Assembly: GCA_963682055.1 (NCBI GenBank)
Contig: OY821743.1
Coordinates: forward strand, 31,296,702 to 31,360,701
DNA from: Primula veris
Lineage: Eukaryota > Streptophyta > Magnoliopsida > Ericales > Primulaceae
DNA length: 64,000 bases
Reading direction: 5' to 3'
Part shown: one piece after another, positions 34,271 to 44,895 of the stretch
How the letters are laid out: each line of letters starts with the position of its first letter
Position numbering within the stretch: position 1 is the first letter of the stretch
Position numbers and translations under genes: made by a program
The notes under the pieces: generated by a model
Database searches by the model: none
The model's input: only the letters and a program-made list of their open reading frames with translations
Told to the model about the DNA's origin: nothing

Positions 34271-34439
34271 GGAGTACCAAGACCATACCGAGTTCGACTC
34301 AACTGGGTAGTAAAATATACATAAGTTGTTCCGGGAGCACCGGAACTCTAATATCCGCTAATTAAGTGCAAGCTCATATCCACTATATAATATCGTTCTA
34401 AGCTAAAGCATATGTCATCATTAGTCATATACTATGTTT

Positions 34440-35095
34440 TCCCAGAAAGTCTTACTGTAAAACCCCGTATTTTTATTTTTATTTAGTTACAAATAATTTT
34501 ATCTTTCTTTTAAATCTATTACCGTGATTTTGATAGGTTGGCAAGTTGTTTATTACTACATTCGTAATTAAATTGTAATGTGAGTTACTTGTAGAATTAA
34601 GGAGGTATAAATAAGAAATGGTATGCTAACAGAAATTTAATGAGCATATTAAACATTCGTTTAGTGTAATTATCTATATACACGAGCACTGGAGATGATA
34701 CTAGTTTATGAGTTAGAAAATATATAACGTAAAGTTTTATATGAAATAGTAATTAATAGGATCTAATTTACAGCATTCATGAATAGTTATCAAGGTAGTA
34801 TATTAACATGTATTGGAATATTATGTAACCCATACACACGTAGGAGCAATAATATATTTGGTATTAAACCTTGTTATTTGGAATGTATTTAGGTAACGTG
34901 TGGTATTGAATGACTATGTAAATTGAAAGGTAGTAGTTGTAACATAAAAAATTTAATGGGGCATTAAGTATTGCATTGCATTTTGGCCGTTCACTTCCTT
35001 TAAGCAGTTAGTATCTAAATCTTTTACATCTTTATATTTTCTCTTTTGACTACATATATCAGATATAACTTAAAAAATGAATAGAAATTACTTTA
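34440..35095. other. AT-rich sequence, nothing recognised
   Basis: No supported exon or repeat pair was seen. Confidence 0.4.
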
Positions 35096-35096
35096 T

Positions 35097-35990
35097 ATTA
35101 GGGGTGGGTTAGGGTCGGAACCCGACCCGTAAACGCTCAACCCGTAAATGCTCAACCCGTATCCCGATCCGATTATTTTTGAAAGTGAAAAAAAAATTCC
35201 GATCCTGACACGGTAAAAATCGGGACCCGACTTTTTCGGGACCCGAATTTTCGGGATCACTTAGGGTCGGGATATGTTTATCCTAAATCTCCCATCATAT
35301 TTTTTTATTTTACGAATACGTCATTTTTTATTAATAATTTTCATTTGAGAAGTCTAACCATGTTATTAACACGAAACATAATTCTATTTTAAAAATAAAT
35401 GAAAAAATAAATGAAAAAACAAATTCATGTGTAGTAGAAAAAATAATGTGAAATTATAAATAATGGAGTAGATAAAAAAATTGATACGTTTTTTATCAGA
35501 TTCTTTTAGTATTTAGTTTTATTCATACAAGTAACAATTATCATACTAATGAGATACATTATAATTATAATTTTTATAATCGGAAAATAATAATCATTTA
35601 TTTTTCTTAAAAATAACAATATAATTTTTTAATTTAATTATATTTTTTATTTTAATAGTTTCATATATTCAAAACTACAAATATATAGTATACTTATATA
35701 ATTATAACTAATATATAAAATAAAAAAAATTGTAACTCATATAGTAGAGTGCTTACATTGTATGTTAGAGATACAATATTCGATTCTCAACACTTGCATT
35801 TGATATAAATTAATTTATATTTTTATATAAAATATAAATAAATTAAAAAAACGGGTCGGGTCGGGACACCCGACGAAATCAAAATTGTCACCCGATCCCG
35901 AAGTTTGTCGGGTCGGGACAAAACCCGACATTTTTGGGTCGGGTACGGGTCGGGACACGGATCGGGTGCGGAAATTCGGGATTTTTTTAG
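35097..35990. repeat. Element with mirrored CGGGTCGGG / CCCGACCC ends
   Basis: Begins 'taggggtgggttagggtcgg' with 'acccgaccc' and 'cccgatccgat' motifs. Closes with 'gggtcgggtcgggacacccg' and 'cgggtacgggtcgggacacg' near 35850-35975. The GC-rich ends surround a 500-bp AT-rich core, and the ends can pair. AGGGGTGGG starts are common for hAT-type plant MITEs. The right terminus is not clear and no target duplication was found. Confidence 0.5.
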
Positions 35991-36184
35991 GTTTTATATA
36001 AATAAATTATATTTTGTTGATAAGATTGTATTGAAAGGTATTTTAGTTTAGTCAGGTTTTGTTTAGCACATGCTGCCGCATGTGTTATTCGATCTTGTGA
36101 CTCTCTATTAGGTCTGAGATGTTATCCTTCCGATGTTTAAAATTAGTTTAGATTGTTCATCAGAGCATACTCTTTTTTTTTTAG

Positions 36185-36555
36185 GTCTACTACCACATTC
36201 AATCAGAAGTTCATTGCTGCTCACTTGTGGAAGTGTACACTTACATAAGGGACGGTAAAACACCAAAAGAACAAAAAGAAATGAGGAAGGCAGAGAGTCA
36301 AGAAAACACTTCGGTAATATTAAAACTTTAGCATCGTACCTACTCCCTAGTAAATTTACCTTGTTTCTCTTAATTTAAGTCACAAACAAATAAGGTATAT
36401 ATTTCATTTGTCTTTATTTCCAAAAATAAGAGGTAGTGCTCTATAAGCGATAGTAGTTGATCAACAGGTATGATATGATTCTCTTGCAGTGTTTCATGTT
36501 GGTTGCTTTGATTTAATAGGTCAAAAAAGAGAAAATTAAGGCTGCCTCAAATTGA
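36185..36555 (+). pseudogene. Two 3' exons of paralogue C
   Basis: Exon 36185-36313 follows a T-rich tract and AG, is open over 43 codons (VYYHIQSEVHCC...VYTYIRDGKTPKEQKEMRK...) and ends TCG|GTAATA. The next exon starts at 36520 after 'tttaatag' and reads VKKEKIKAAS before a TGA at 36553; one base is missing relative to the A copy, which shifts the frame. The first of these exons is more complete than in A, which lost 14 nt there and received a CACTA insertion. I do not recognise the protein. Charged, Lys/Glu-rich. Confidence 0.55.
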
Positions 36556-36659
36556 AGAAACAAAAGGTTGGAATGTATAATTTCAAAACAAAGCTAATCA
36601 TCAAATGTGAACAAGAATCCCAGGAAGGAAGTGCTAGTTGTTTGAAAGGGAGAATACCT

Positions 36660-38200
36660 TGCCTCATGTAGCGCCACGATCGGTCTTCGACACTCTGCCT
36701 CGTCTCCTCATGTAGCCTCATGTGGGCATATTGATGTTGCATCTTAATAACGCATGTAGCATGAGTTCGAGATTAGCTATATATATTTTTTTTGTTTTTT
36801 GTAATGAGCTAAAATGTGTTATTTTAGTAGCAATTCTTTGGCAGTTGATTAGTAAGCTTTTTGAGTGGTGGCTATTAGTTGGAAAATTGATCATTTTGTA
36901 TAACTCAATGATATCTTAACTCAATGATATGCTGACACTTTTGTTTTAATTTGTATGTATATTTTTTAGTTTAGTTATGCTACTGGTATGTACTAATTTT
37001 TTAAAAAAAATAAAAATAAATTCAAGTTCAAATTAATTGCGAAAGCAGTCGGAAACATTAATTTTGTCCTATTAGTTTGTCAAGCCTGATAGTGGGATAG
37101 GTTAACCAAGCTTTCCCAGAAAACTAAATATATCTTTTATGTTTTATTTTTAGTAAGTTATTATTGATTATAGGAAATCTCAATCATGTGAAATTTCACA
37201 AATCAAAGAAAATGTTGCGGTATGGCGGGGACGATCTACCAAATGATGAAGGCAACTTTTCTAGTAGCAAGATTGTAAAAAGAACAATAACTCTAATTCA
37301 AGAGAAAAAGACTTAAAGAACAATTAGGAAAAAATACAAAGATTTGAGATTGAAATAAAGAAAAAAGAGATGGAAGTGGCTAAAGCTTTTTTTTAGGGTA
37401 GGAAAATCATATAGGGTAAAAAGATAACCGTTAAGTGTAAAATAAATCAGAACAATACATTTCGGTCCACCAAAACAAATAATCAAACGCAATAAAAATA
37501 ATGCTCTTCTCTTCCCAACAAGTAATAAATATACTAGTAAAGAAATAAATAAAATTGTCTACATCACCGGGCCGGTCTTCATCTGGGTCCTCCGTCATTC
37601 CTCCCGCTTAAAAATAACCTTATCTCTAAAGTTGAACTAAAAGACAATATATAAGATAGACAGTTTTTCTCGTAAATAGTCTCTTTCACAGCCTGGAAGG
37701 AGACGTGGCATGTTTCTCCGATCTGCACATCGGATGTATCTCCGTATTTTCGGCGCTCAATTAAACCATAAAGTCCAACTTATAATCTCGATGTCACGCC
37801 AATATAAATAGTCACAAACTTGTGCAAACCAAAAATTTAAGCCCATGTCGCCAATAATTCCAAAGAAACATTGTTATTTACATTTGTAATAGTAGAGACC
37901 TTTGAAAGTGCTAGTATTTGTTTAGTAGAATTTTCCTCACATTTGTAATTTCCAGATTATTAGTAATATAAGAGATTCATTTTCCCATAATTTGATTATT
38001 ATTTTTATTTTTATTTTTTGGTAGGCAAGCGAACAATTTTTCATATAAGTAAAGTATAAAGGAGTCTCACAGGCTAAGCAAACCATACTGCTGACTGCCT
38101 ACAAGGTGCAGTAACACAAGATAAATCTCTGCTAAACACTAATATTAATCAATACAACGAAGGTAATTACTGTGAAAAAATTACTAATCAAAACTACAAA
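36660..38200. other. Intergenic, no certain feature
   Basis: A GC-richer patch at about 37565-37610 and a pyrimidine-rich patch at 37685-37740 could be old retroelement sequence. On the minus strand, an A-run near 37995-38015 may mark another LINE tail ('ttttttggtaggcaagcg' on plus). No gene was recognised. Confidence 0.35.
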
Positions 38201-38206
38201 TTAGAA

Positions 38207-38330
38207 GCTTTGATGCTTGTGAGGTAGCTGTCAATGCTTTCTAAGCTTGATTTTTAATTATGGAAACTCTCCAAGGCACGCTTAACCTGCTTTTTGACAA
38301 TAGTGAGCTTCATATTACAAGAACAAACCG
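38207..38330 (+). repeat. Fragment D of the paralogous promoter region
   Basis: 'gatgcttgtgaggtagct..caatgctttctaagctt', 'tatggaaactctccaaggc' and 'cgcttaacctgctttt' match the start of segments A (7067-7175) and B (20410-20525). A Stowaway follows directly at 38336. The Site II motif and first exon were not found downstream. Confidence 0.55.
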
Positions 38331-38335
38331 TAATA

Positions 38336-38556
38336 CTTCATCCGTCTCTTATTTATTGATATGTTTGGAAGTGTGTGAATTTACAATAATGTCTATAATA
38401 AGACAAAAAATATGAAATTATAAATTTTTGTGTGATATGTGAAAGGTGGAATGATAATTATAATTAAATTATTTTACTATAAAAGGAAAAGTAATCAATT
38501 ATTTAGTAACGTTTCAAAATAAAATAATGATCAATTATTTAAAGACAGAGAAAGTG
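38336..38556. mobile_element. Stowaway-like MITE
   Basis: Begins CTTCATCCGTCTC and ends AAGACAGAGAAAGTG, flanked by TA (38334-38335, 38557-38558). AT-rich, 221 bp, with complementary 'aatcaattattta' motifs inside. Termini are slightly eroded compared with the copies at 14.8 and 53.1 kb. Confidence 0.7.
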
Positions 38557-38569
38557 TATTTTAGTCATA

Positions 38570-38880
38570 CCTACTACAGGAAAATTTGTCTCTGCCGACA
38601 AAAAATTGACGACGAAACAAAAATTTGTCGGCAAAAATCAATTTAACCCGATGAATTTCAATATTTTGTCGAGAAAAATCTCGGCACAAAATTGTGGAGT
38701 GGGGTAAACTCCTGCCGACGAAATGGCGACGAATTACTTTTGTCGCGTCAATTCCCACCAACGAATTTCTCGTGTTTTGTCGGTCTACAAAAAAAAATTG
38801 CAAGCCCACAAATAGCCTGAGAAATATTTCGTTGGGTGAAGTATTGTTTGAGTTAAAAATTGAATTTGATTTGGCTATAT
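38570..38880. mobile_element. CACTA-like end fragment
   Basis: Starts with a CACTACAGGAAAA-like sequence ('ctactacaggaaaatttgtc') and continues with 'gccgacaaa', 'gacgacgaa', 'tgtcggcaaaa', repeated in both orientations. This is the sub-terminal style of CACTA elements. The other terminus was not identified, so it may be truncated. Confidence 0.45.
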
Positions 38881-38919
38881 ACATGATGTCTACTATCATG
38901 AGGTGCAATTGTAATCGTT

Positions 38920-40310
38920 AATATAGGAAAAGATAATTACTAATGAGATCATGATAGAGGATTAAATTTAATTATAATATTTTTGTAACTAACAGGATAA
39001 TGTATAAGATAGATAATATTTTCATATAATTATTTAATAATAAATTTTACATATATATCTTACACGAGAAGGAAATTAATTTTTTAACTCAATCTTGTAA
39101 ATTTGGATGATGAAAATATTTTTACGTTAATAGCATCTAAACATTCAAATAAATAACTATCAAAGTAAATTCAAGTTTACTCACTTAAAAACTAAAGTTG
39201 GTGATATAACTTAAAATTATAAAAACGACTAAAATTTATGTTTTTCGCTTATCTTACTTCTTTTTTTTGTAAAATGTACTATTTTTATATGTATGTATAA
39301 ATTCTATAGTTTCTTCTAGATATTATTTTTGTTTATTTTAGGTGATCGAATTTGATATAAAGATATAGAATAAAAGTTATTTATAGTATAGGTATTCATT
39401 AATTTTATATAAATTAATTTTTTTTTTAATATTGTAATAGTTAGTTTCGTTTTACTAAGGACACCCTCCATTAATTGCAAAGAGTTGGCTTATCCTAGAA
39501 ATATCCTTATTATTCATTATTTTATCAGAGTTGGATTAAAAAATTAAGTAGAGTCTTAATTATAACATATTTTGTATATTCAAACAGATCATCCATTTTC
39601 TATCATCACAATCCTCTAACCTCTATTCTTCCTGATCACCCATCACCGTTTATTCGTGTATAGGTACATTTTTTTTTTTTTTACTTTTATCACCTTTCAA
39701 ATTGATTTAGTTTACAAACTATGTGGTTATATCTTGGTTTTGTGGGTAATTTTCTTGTCTAATTTAATAATCATTATTGAAAACCCAAAATACACTAATC
39801 AAGTTGAAATTCAGTCCCAGTACTACGTAATGAAATTATAACTTAAAAGATTCAAACTCATGATCTTCTAGGTAAACTACCAATCTACTCTACCATCTGG
39901 TCTATTGCAACACATTTTAAACAAATTGGTGTTTAAAAATTTCATTTTAATTACCAAGTATATTAAAAATAAAGTTGATATTGTCCGTAATTTTTTTTCG
40001 AACACATTGCCCAAGTATTACCCGATTTGGCATAGGCCGCCCCTGTTCGTTATTCATACAAATTATTAATGAAAAATAGTGTCCGAGTCTAAAATGAAAG
40101 TTGGATTCTCAAAATACATATTTTTAAGTCATAAATAATTTGATTATTTATATTATAAGGTAAAAATATCATGTATCTAAAAGTAATATGGCGGTGAATA
40201 TTAAGTTGTAACATGGTGGTGAATAAAAATTTGATTATTTATTTTTACAAGTACAATTTTTATTTTCAGCGGTAACTTAACAAAAAATTTCCCACCACAA
40301 AATTTACCAC
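38920..40310. other. AT-rich sequence, nothing recognised
   Basis: Several short chance frames but no motifs, splice-supported exons or terminal repeats. Confidence 0.4.
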
Positions 40311-40320
40311 CACTGATGAC

Positions 40321-40437
40321 ACACCTTCCCTCGCTCTCTCTCAATTCCATTATCATCAACTAAAGCTCCAAATTACTCCATCACCTTCTCTCCCTCTCAA
40401 TTCCATTATCATCAACTAAACTAAAGCTCTCAAAGGT
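40321..40437 (+). repeat. Duplicated pyrimidine-rich leader-like sequence
   Basis: 'tctctctcaattccattatc' plus 'atcaactaaa' occurs at about 40340 and 40394 (period about 58 bp). The second copy ends TCAAAG|GTACGC, a plausible splice donor. It resembles a plant 5' UTR, but no ATG exon could be linked. The downstream side was later invaded by the copia element. Confidence 0.5.
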
Positions 40438-40854
40438 ACGCTTATTATTTTTTATGTAATTATTATTATTATAGATTTTTTTAGTGATTCAATCAAATAA
40501 ACTAAGATTGGCTGCAGTATTATAGCTATTTCATCAATTACGGCTGATTCTTTCCAATTGGTTTGACCATTTATTATGTAAAGTAGTTGTTTCCTTAAAT
40601 AAAAAATAAAAAATAGGAAAAAACAAATAAAATAATAATAAAAAAAAGATGGGGAGAACGGTGGTGGTGGGAGTAAAGGTGGATACAGAGAGTCGGGAAC
40701 TACTGATGTGGACACTAATAAATATTGCTAAGCCCGGTGATCGTATTATTGCCCTACACGTGTGAATAAAAATGGTAAAACTAATTATTTATGGTTCATT
40801 TTCATGATATTTGGTTAATTATATATATATATATATATATATGCTTAAAAAGTT

Positions 40855-41088
40855 AATTACTATTAGTGAATTTGATGATTTTCGTTTACTAATACTGAAT
40901 TTGATGATTTTTGCTTAGTAATAGTGATTTTGATGTTTTTGGCTTTTACATAGTGAAATTGATGATTTTTGTTTTAGGTGGTAAATTTAGTAGATTTTTT
41001 GTTTTTGTTTTTGTTTATGAATAATATATTTGATGATTTATAAAAAAAATTAAGTTAGTGAAATTGTTGAGTTTTGTTTATTCACAGT
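40855..41088. repeat. Degenerate minisatellite, left part
   Basis: Repeats of 'tagtgaatttgatgattttt' plus 'gttta', unit about 26-30 bp, about seven degenerate copies. The array resumes at 46171 after the copia element. An (AT)n run of about 22 bp lies just before it (40820-40842). Confidence 0.8.
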
Positions 41089-42342
41089 TGTTGGCCCGGT
41101 GCGGCTAAATCTTAGAGGGGGGGTGAATAAGGTTTTTGGCGCTTTTTGCCTGATTAAAAACTAAGTGCAACTAGCAACCCAACTTTTTTCTATTCTAAGC
41201 TTAAGCGTTACTAAACATTGAAAATTCAAACGCAAGCAAGATAATAAACAAAGTATAAGTTGCGGAAAGTAAAAGTTAAGGGAAAGAAAATGACACCGTG
41301 ATTTATAGAGGTTCGGCAAACGGCCTACGTCCTCTCCTCGGTACTACCGAGTATTTCACTAAAAATAATTTTCCCGATTTTACAAATCCTATCAAGCTCA
41401 ATCGACCGATTGGCTCACCCTCTACCCGAGGTTCCTACTCTTGATACAAGTGCAAGCGTACACGTCTAATGAGTCAACGACTCCCCTATATTGAGTACCC
41501 AAGTGTTTAACCTAGAACTTTTAACCAACACTTTGGCTTAAAAGCTTCTACCCAAACACTCACTCACAAATGAGCTTATAAAACGCTCTTTACAAAATTG
41601 TTGAAATTACAACACTCTCACAATTTGATTGCTTCTAAAATAGGCTAATTTGTGATTTTGATGTTGTTTGATCTTTGTTGGAGTTTGTATCGATTTATCT
41701 TCAATTTATCTCTTTTCGAAGTATTTCACCAGAATGGTGATTTTGGGTTTTTGTATATGAGAGAGGTTGAAGGATTGATTATGGATATGAATGGATGTTG
41801 ATTGGTGACTTTGGAAAGTGAATTGGATTGGTTTATATAATCACCAAAGTCTGTTTTTCTGTATATGACCGTTGGCAGTGGTTGAGGCTTTTATCCACAG
41901 GTTTTAAGCAACTTTCCAGAATAAGCTGAAAAGCTGTTTTCGAAATCTGCAGAAAACGATCGGTCGTTTTCTATAGTCGATCGGTCGTTTTCAGAAAACG
42001 ATCGGTCATTTTCTGAGAAACGATCGGTCGTTTTTTCGACGTCCTCACTGGAAGAATTTGGTACAAAAACGATCGGTCGTTTTTGTACAGACGATCGGTC
42101 GTTCTCTGTTTTCTCGCTTTTCTTCGAATGCTCATAACTCCTTCGTTTTAGCTCCGATTCTGATTCCGCTTGAACCTGTGGCTTTGTTTTTCTGTGCTCT
42201 ATCTTTCTGGTGTTCTGGAATTTACAAAATCTACTTTTGGAAAAGACAAGCATTATATCATCGAAATAGAGAAATCGTAAAATCATTAAAAACATAATCA
42301 ACGTTATAATCAAAATCAATTATTGAACCCCATGGTTCAACA
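41089..42342 (-). repeat. 3' LTR of the gag-only copia element
   Basis: 1254 bp. On the minus strand it starts TGTTGAACCATGGGG and ends CCGGGCCAACA. By eye it is about 99 percent identical to the 5' LTR, apart from a G-run (7 G here, 19 G there) and a short change near 41485. On the minus strand a TATATAA is seen near 41835. It contains the CGATCGGTC module (about 41931-42290). Confidence 0.9.
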
Positions 42343-42358
42343 ATCTCCCCCATTTTGA
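42343..42358 (-). promoter_or_regulatory. Polypurine tract
   Basis: On the minus strand AAAATGGGGGAGAT lies immediately before the 3' LTR. This is the expected plus-strand primer site. Confidence 0.85.
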
Positions 42359-42616
42359 TTATGACAAAATAATGATGATTTTACAAAAAAATATCTCCTC
42401 CATTTTAACAAATCGCATTTCTCTAAATATCAATTTTCTCCCCCTTTGGCATTATCAAAATGCAATAAATAAAAAATATGTGGGGTTTATGTGGAGGGTT
42501 TTCAAAGAAAACCAAAACATGAAAAATGTTATTATGATGCATATTACCCAACTAATCACATATATGTAGATATTATAGATTAGAATGTACCGAATATGTG
42601 ATGTCGAGTCCGCTCG

Positions 42617-43741
42617 CTAATGGCATTTGTATTGAGCGTTTCCAAGTCCAAATAGGTGGTACCATTTGTTGGTATGCCTTCCACCTTTGTCGATTAATGG
42701 CACTTCATTCTTGATGGTAGAGTCGATCCTTTTGACTTCCACGAATTTCGCCGGTGTAGTCAACCACTTGTTGATTTTCTCCTTTTGGATGGAGATACCT
42801 ACAACACAAGATTTGTCTTTTGGTACCCAATTTCTTTTGGGTCCGACATTGTTAGTGACTCGGGTCTTTACTACCCATTTCAAATCGCTTCTACTAACAC
42901 CGAAACGATAAGGGCATCTCGAAGAAATATGCTCATTTCTACTACAATGCACACAATGCTTAGACTTTTTAGTATAACGAGAGTTATACGAAGTTTTGGA
43001 AAGGGTTTTCGGAGTATTCAATTTGGTTTTAAAACCTAACCCTTTTCTATCATTAAAAGATTTTTGAAAAATCTTGGAAGTACTCCCTTTGGTAAAAACA
43101 ACCTCTTGTTTAGGCGGGGTAGGAGTTTTAGAAATGTTAGAGGTTTTGACGAAACGGGTTTTGTTTGAAGTAGAACCAATGCAATCAAAGCCTAATCCAC
43201 TCTTGTCATTGAACTCTTTTTGACAACTCAAAATGTTATCTAAAACGGTTTTACCTTTAGAAAACTTTGAAATTGTTAAATCGAGTTTTTCAATGGAAAT
43301 GACAAGCTCATTGTTTTTATTTTTCAAAGTTTCATTCTCGGTTTCTAAAAGCTTGACCTTGTCATTTAAGTTAAAAGCATGAGAACTCAAAACCTTGTTT
43401 TTGCTTTTAACTTTATCGAAAGCATCCTTTAACTCTTCAATTTTTTCTAATAAGTCGCAATCTAAAGAAGATGGTTTTGAAAGAGTTTTAGTAAGTCTAG
43501 AGACTTCATTTTTAAGAAAATTGATATCGGTTTGTAAAGACTTGTTTTGAATGACGAGATCATTGTTTTTATCTTTTAAGTCTTCCTTTTCGTCATCTAC
43601 ATCATGTAAAGAGAATGACGATGTCGGACTAGACTCATTTTCAATTTTATCTCTTTTCAAGGATCTTATTTCCTCATTGAGAGAAGAATTTATCCTTTTA
43701 AGAGAGTCGACCTTTTCGACAAGTTTAGGAAACTTTTTGGA
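42617..43741 (-). pseudogene. C-terminal half of copia gag (coiled coil, second zinc knuckle)
   Basis: In the same frame as the N-terminal gag, separated from it by one TAG at 43742-43744. It is open from 43741 to the stop at 42617; the first ATG is at 43660. The first 150 residues are Leu/Lys/Glu-rich with heptad spacing (DKNNDLVIQNKSLQTD...), probably a coiled coil. A zinc knuckle CVHCSRNEHISSRC lies near the middle, followed by WVVKTR and NWVPKD, motifs that precede protease in Sirevirus gag-pol. The frame ends soon after NKWYH, so protease is missing. If the TAG is a mutation, this part is not made. If it is read through, gag would be about 739 residues. Confidence 0.75.
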
Positions 43742-44833
43742 CTAAGTATCGCACATATGAAGCAATTCATCATAGGATAGATCATTTACCTCATCGGTTT
43801 CGCTTTCACTTGAAGACGATTGGTTTGGCTCAATGTTGTCTTCCAAGGCCATATAGCAACCAAGGTGAGCGACTTCATCTTGGTCGGAGCTATCGCTAGA
43901 GCTTGAAGCGGATATCTTCTTCTTGCCTTTGCTCTTGCGATTCTTGAAGCAATCTCTAGCTATGTGCCCTTCGTTACCACAAGTATAGCAAACAAAATCG
44001 TTAGAATAAATTGAATTATTTGACGATTTACCTTTATGTTTGCGTTGGTCTTTTAGCTTGAGTAGTTCCTTGACGATTCGAATGATTTGCATAGAATTTT
44101 CGTCGTCATTGGATAGCTCATCGCTTTCGTCACAAGTAGTTCCTTTGAAAGCTATCTCCTTCCTTTTTGAGATTGGCTTGTGACTATTGAGGGTGATCTC
44201 GTGAGTATTGAGTGAACCCGCCAATGCATCAAGAGTGTATGTATTCATGTCGTGCGCCTCTTGAATTGCGGTGACCTTTGGTTCCCATTCTTTCGGTAAG
44301 CTCCGAATCACCTTTGAGACCATTTCCTTACAAGATAAATGCTTACCAAGAGATGTTAATCCGTTAGTAATAGTAGTAAATCTAGCAAGCATATCGGAAA
44401 TAGTTTCACCCTCGCTCATTTTAAAAAGCTCGTAGTCATGAACTAATAGTTGAAGTTTGCAATCCTTAACTTGGTTAGTCCCTTCATGCATTACTACTAG
44501 CTTATCCCACATACCCTTAGCGGTTTTACAAGCGGAAATTTTGTTGTACTCGTTAGGAGAAACGGCACAAACAATAGAGTACATCGCTTTGGCGTTCGTA
44601 GAGTAGGCTTCTAGTTGAGCGTTATCTAGGTCCTCTACGGGGATTGGGTTCTCGCTATTTTCGGATGTAGGTGCGGAATATCCTACTTTTATGGTCATCC
44701 AAAGTCTAACATTATAGCTTTGTAAAAACATGCTCATCCTATCCTTCCAATATGAAAAATTAATTCCATCAAAATAAGGTGGAGTATTTGGGGATAAAGC
44801 TATGCCGGATGCGAAATTGTACAAATTAGCCAT
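43742..44833 (-). CDS. gag: Copia-type gag, N-terminal part (UBN2-like, CCHC)
   Basis: 363 residues from ATG 44833 to TAG 43742. The N-terminus MANLYNFASGIALSPNTPPY leads to FDGINFSYWKDRMSMFLQS, the typical start of copia gag. It is followed by W-D-K-L..HEGTNQVK and L..YELFKMSEGETISDM..RF (UBN2 core) and SLPKEWEPKVTAI. A CCHC knuckle CYTCGNEGHIARDC is near residue 280, then a Ser/Asp/Glu-rich tail. It forms the virus-like particle of the retrotransposon in the cytoplasm and packages its RNA. The ATG is about 60 nt downstream of the PBS. No frameshift inside. Expression would start from the LTR at 44896-46165. Confidence 0.9.
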   Translation of the reverse strand: MANLYNFASGIALSPNTPPYFDGINFSYWKDRMSMFLQSYNVRLWMTIKVGYSAPTSENSENPIPVEDLDNAQLEAYSTNAKAMYSIVCAVSPNEYNKISACKTAKGMWDKLVVMHEGTNQVKDCKLQLLVHDYELFKMSEGETISDMLARFTTITNGLTSLGKHLSCKEMVSKVIRSLPKEWEPKVTAIQEAHDMNTYTLDALAGSLNTHEITLNSHKPISKRKEIAFKGTTCDESDELSNDDENSMQIIRIVKELLKLKDQRKHKGKSSNNSIYSNDFVCYTCGNEGHIARDCFKNRKSKGKKKISASSSSDSSDQDEVAHLGCYMALEDNIEPNQSSSSESETDEVNDLSYDELLHMCDT

Positions 44834-44880
44834 CGGGATCTTAACTCTAAAATCGTTAGATTCCTATATGCAAGAGCCTC

Positions 44881-44893
44881 GGCTCTGATACCA
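44881..44893 (-). promoter_or_regulatory. Primer binding site, initiator Met tRNA
   Basis: On the minus strand TGGTATCAGAGCC, two bases after the end of the 5' LTR. This is the standard complement of the 3' end of plant initiator Met tRNA. Confidence 0.92.
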
Positions 44894-44895
44894 AT

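Noticed and set aside
40321..40437. 5' UTR exon of the COX5B copy at 47.35 kb
   Set aside because: No intermediate exon or ATG links them, and a full retrotransposon lies between. The resemblance to a leader alone is not enough.
41891..42319. Open frame on the minus strand with repeated NDRS motifs (also 45714-45965)
   Set aside because: The repetitive peptide is simply the translation of CGATCGGTC repeats inside the LTR, upstream of its own TATA. No independent evidence for a protein.
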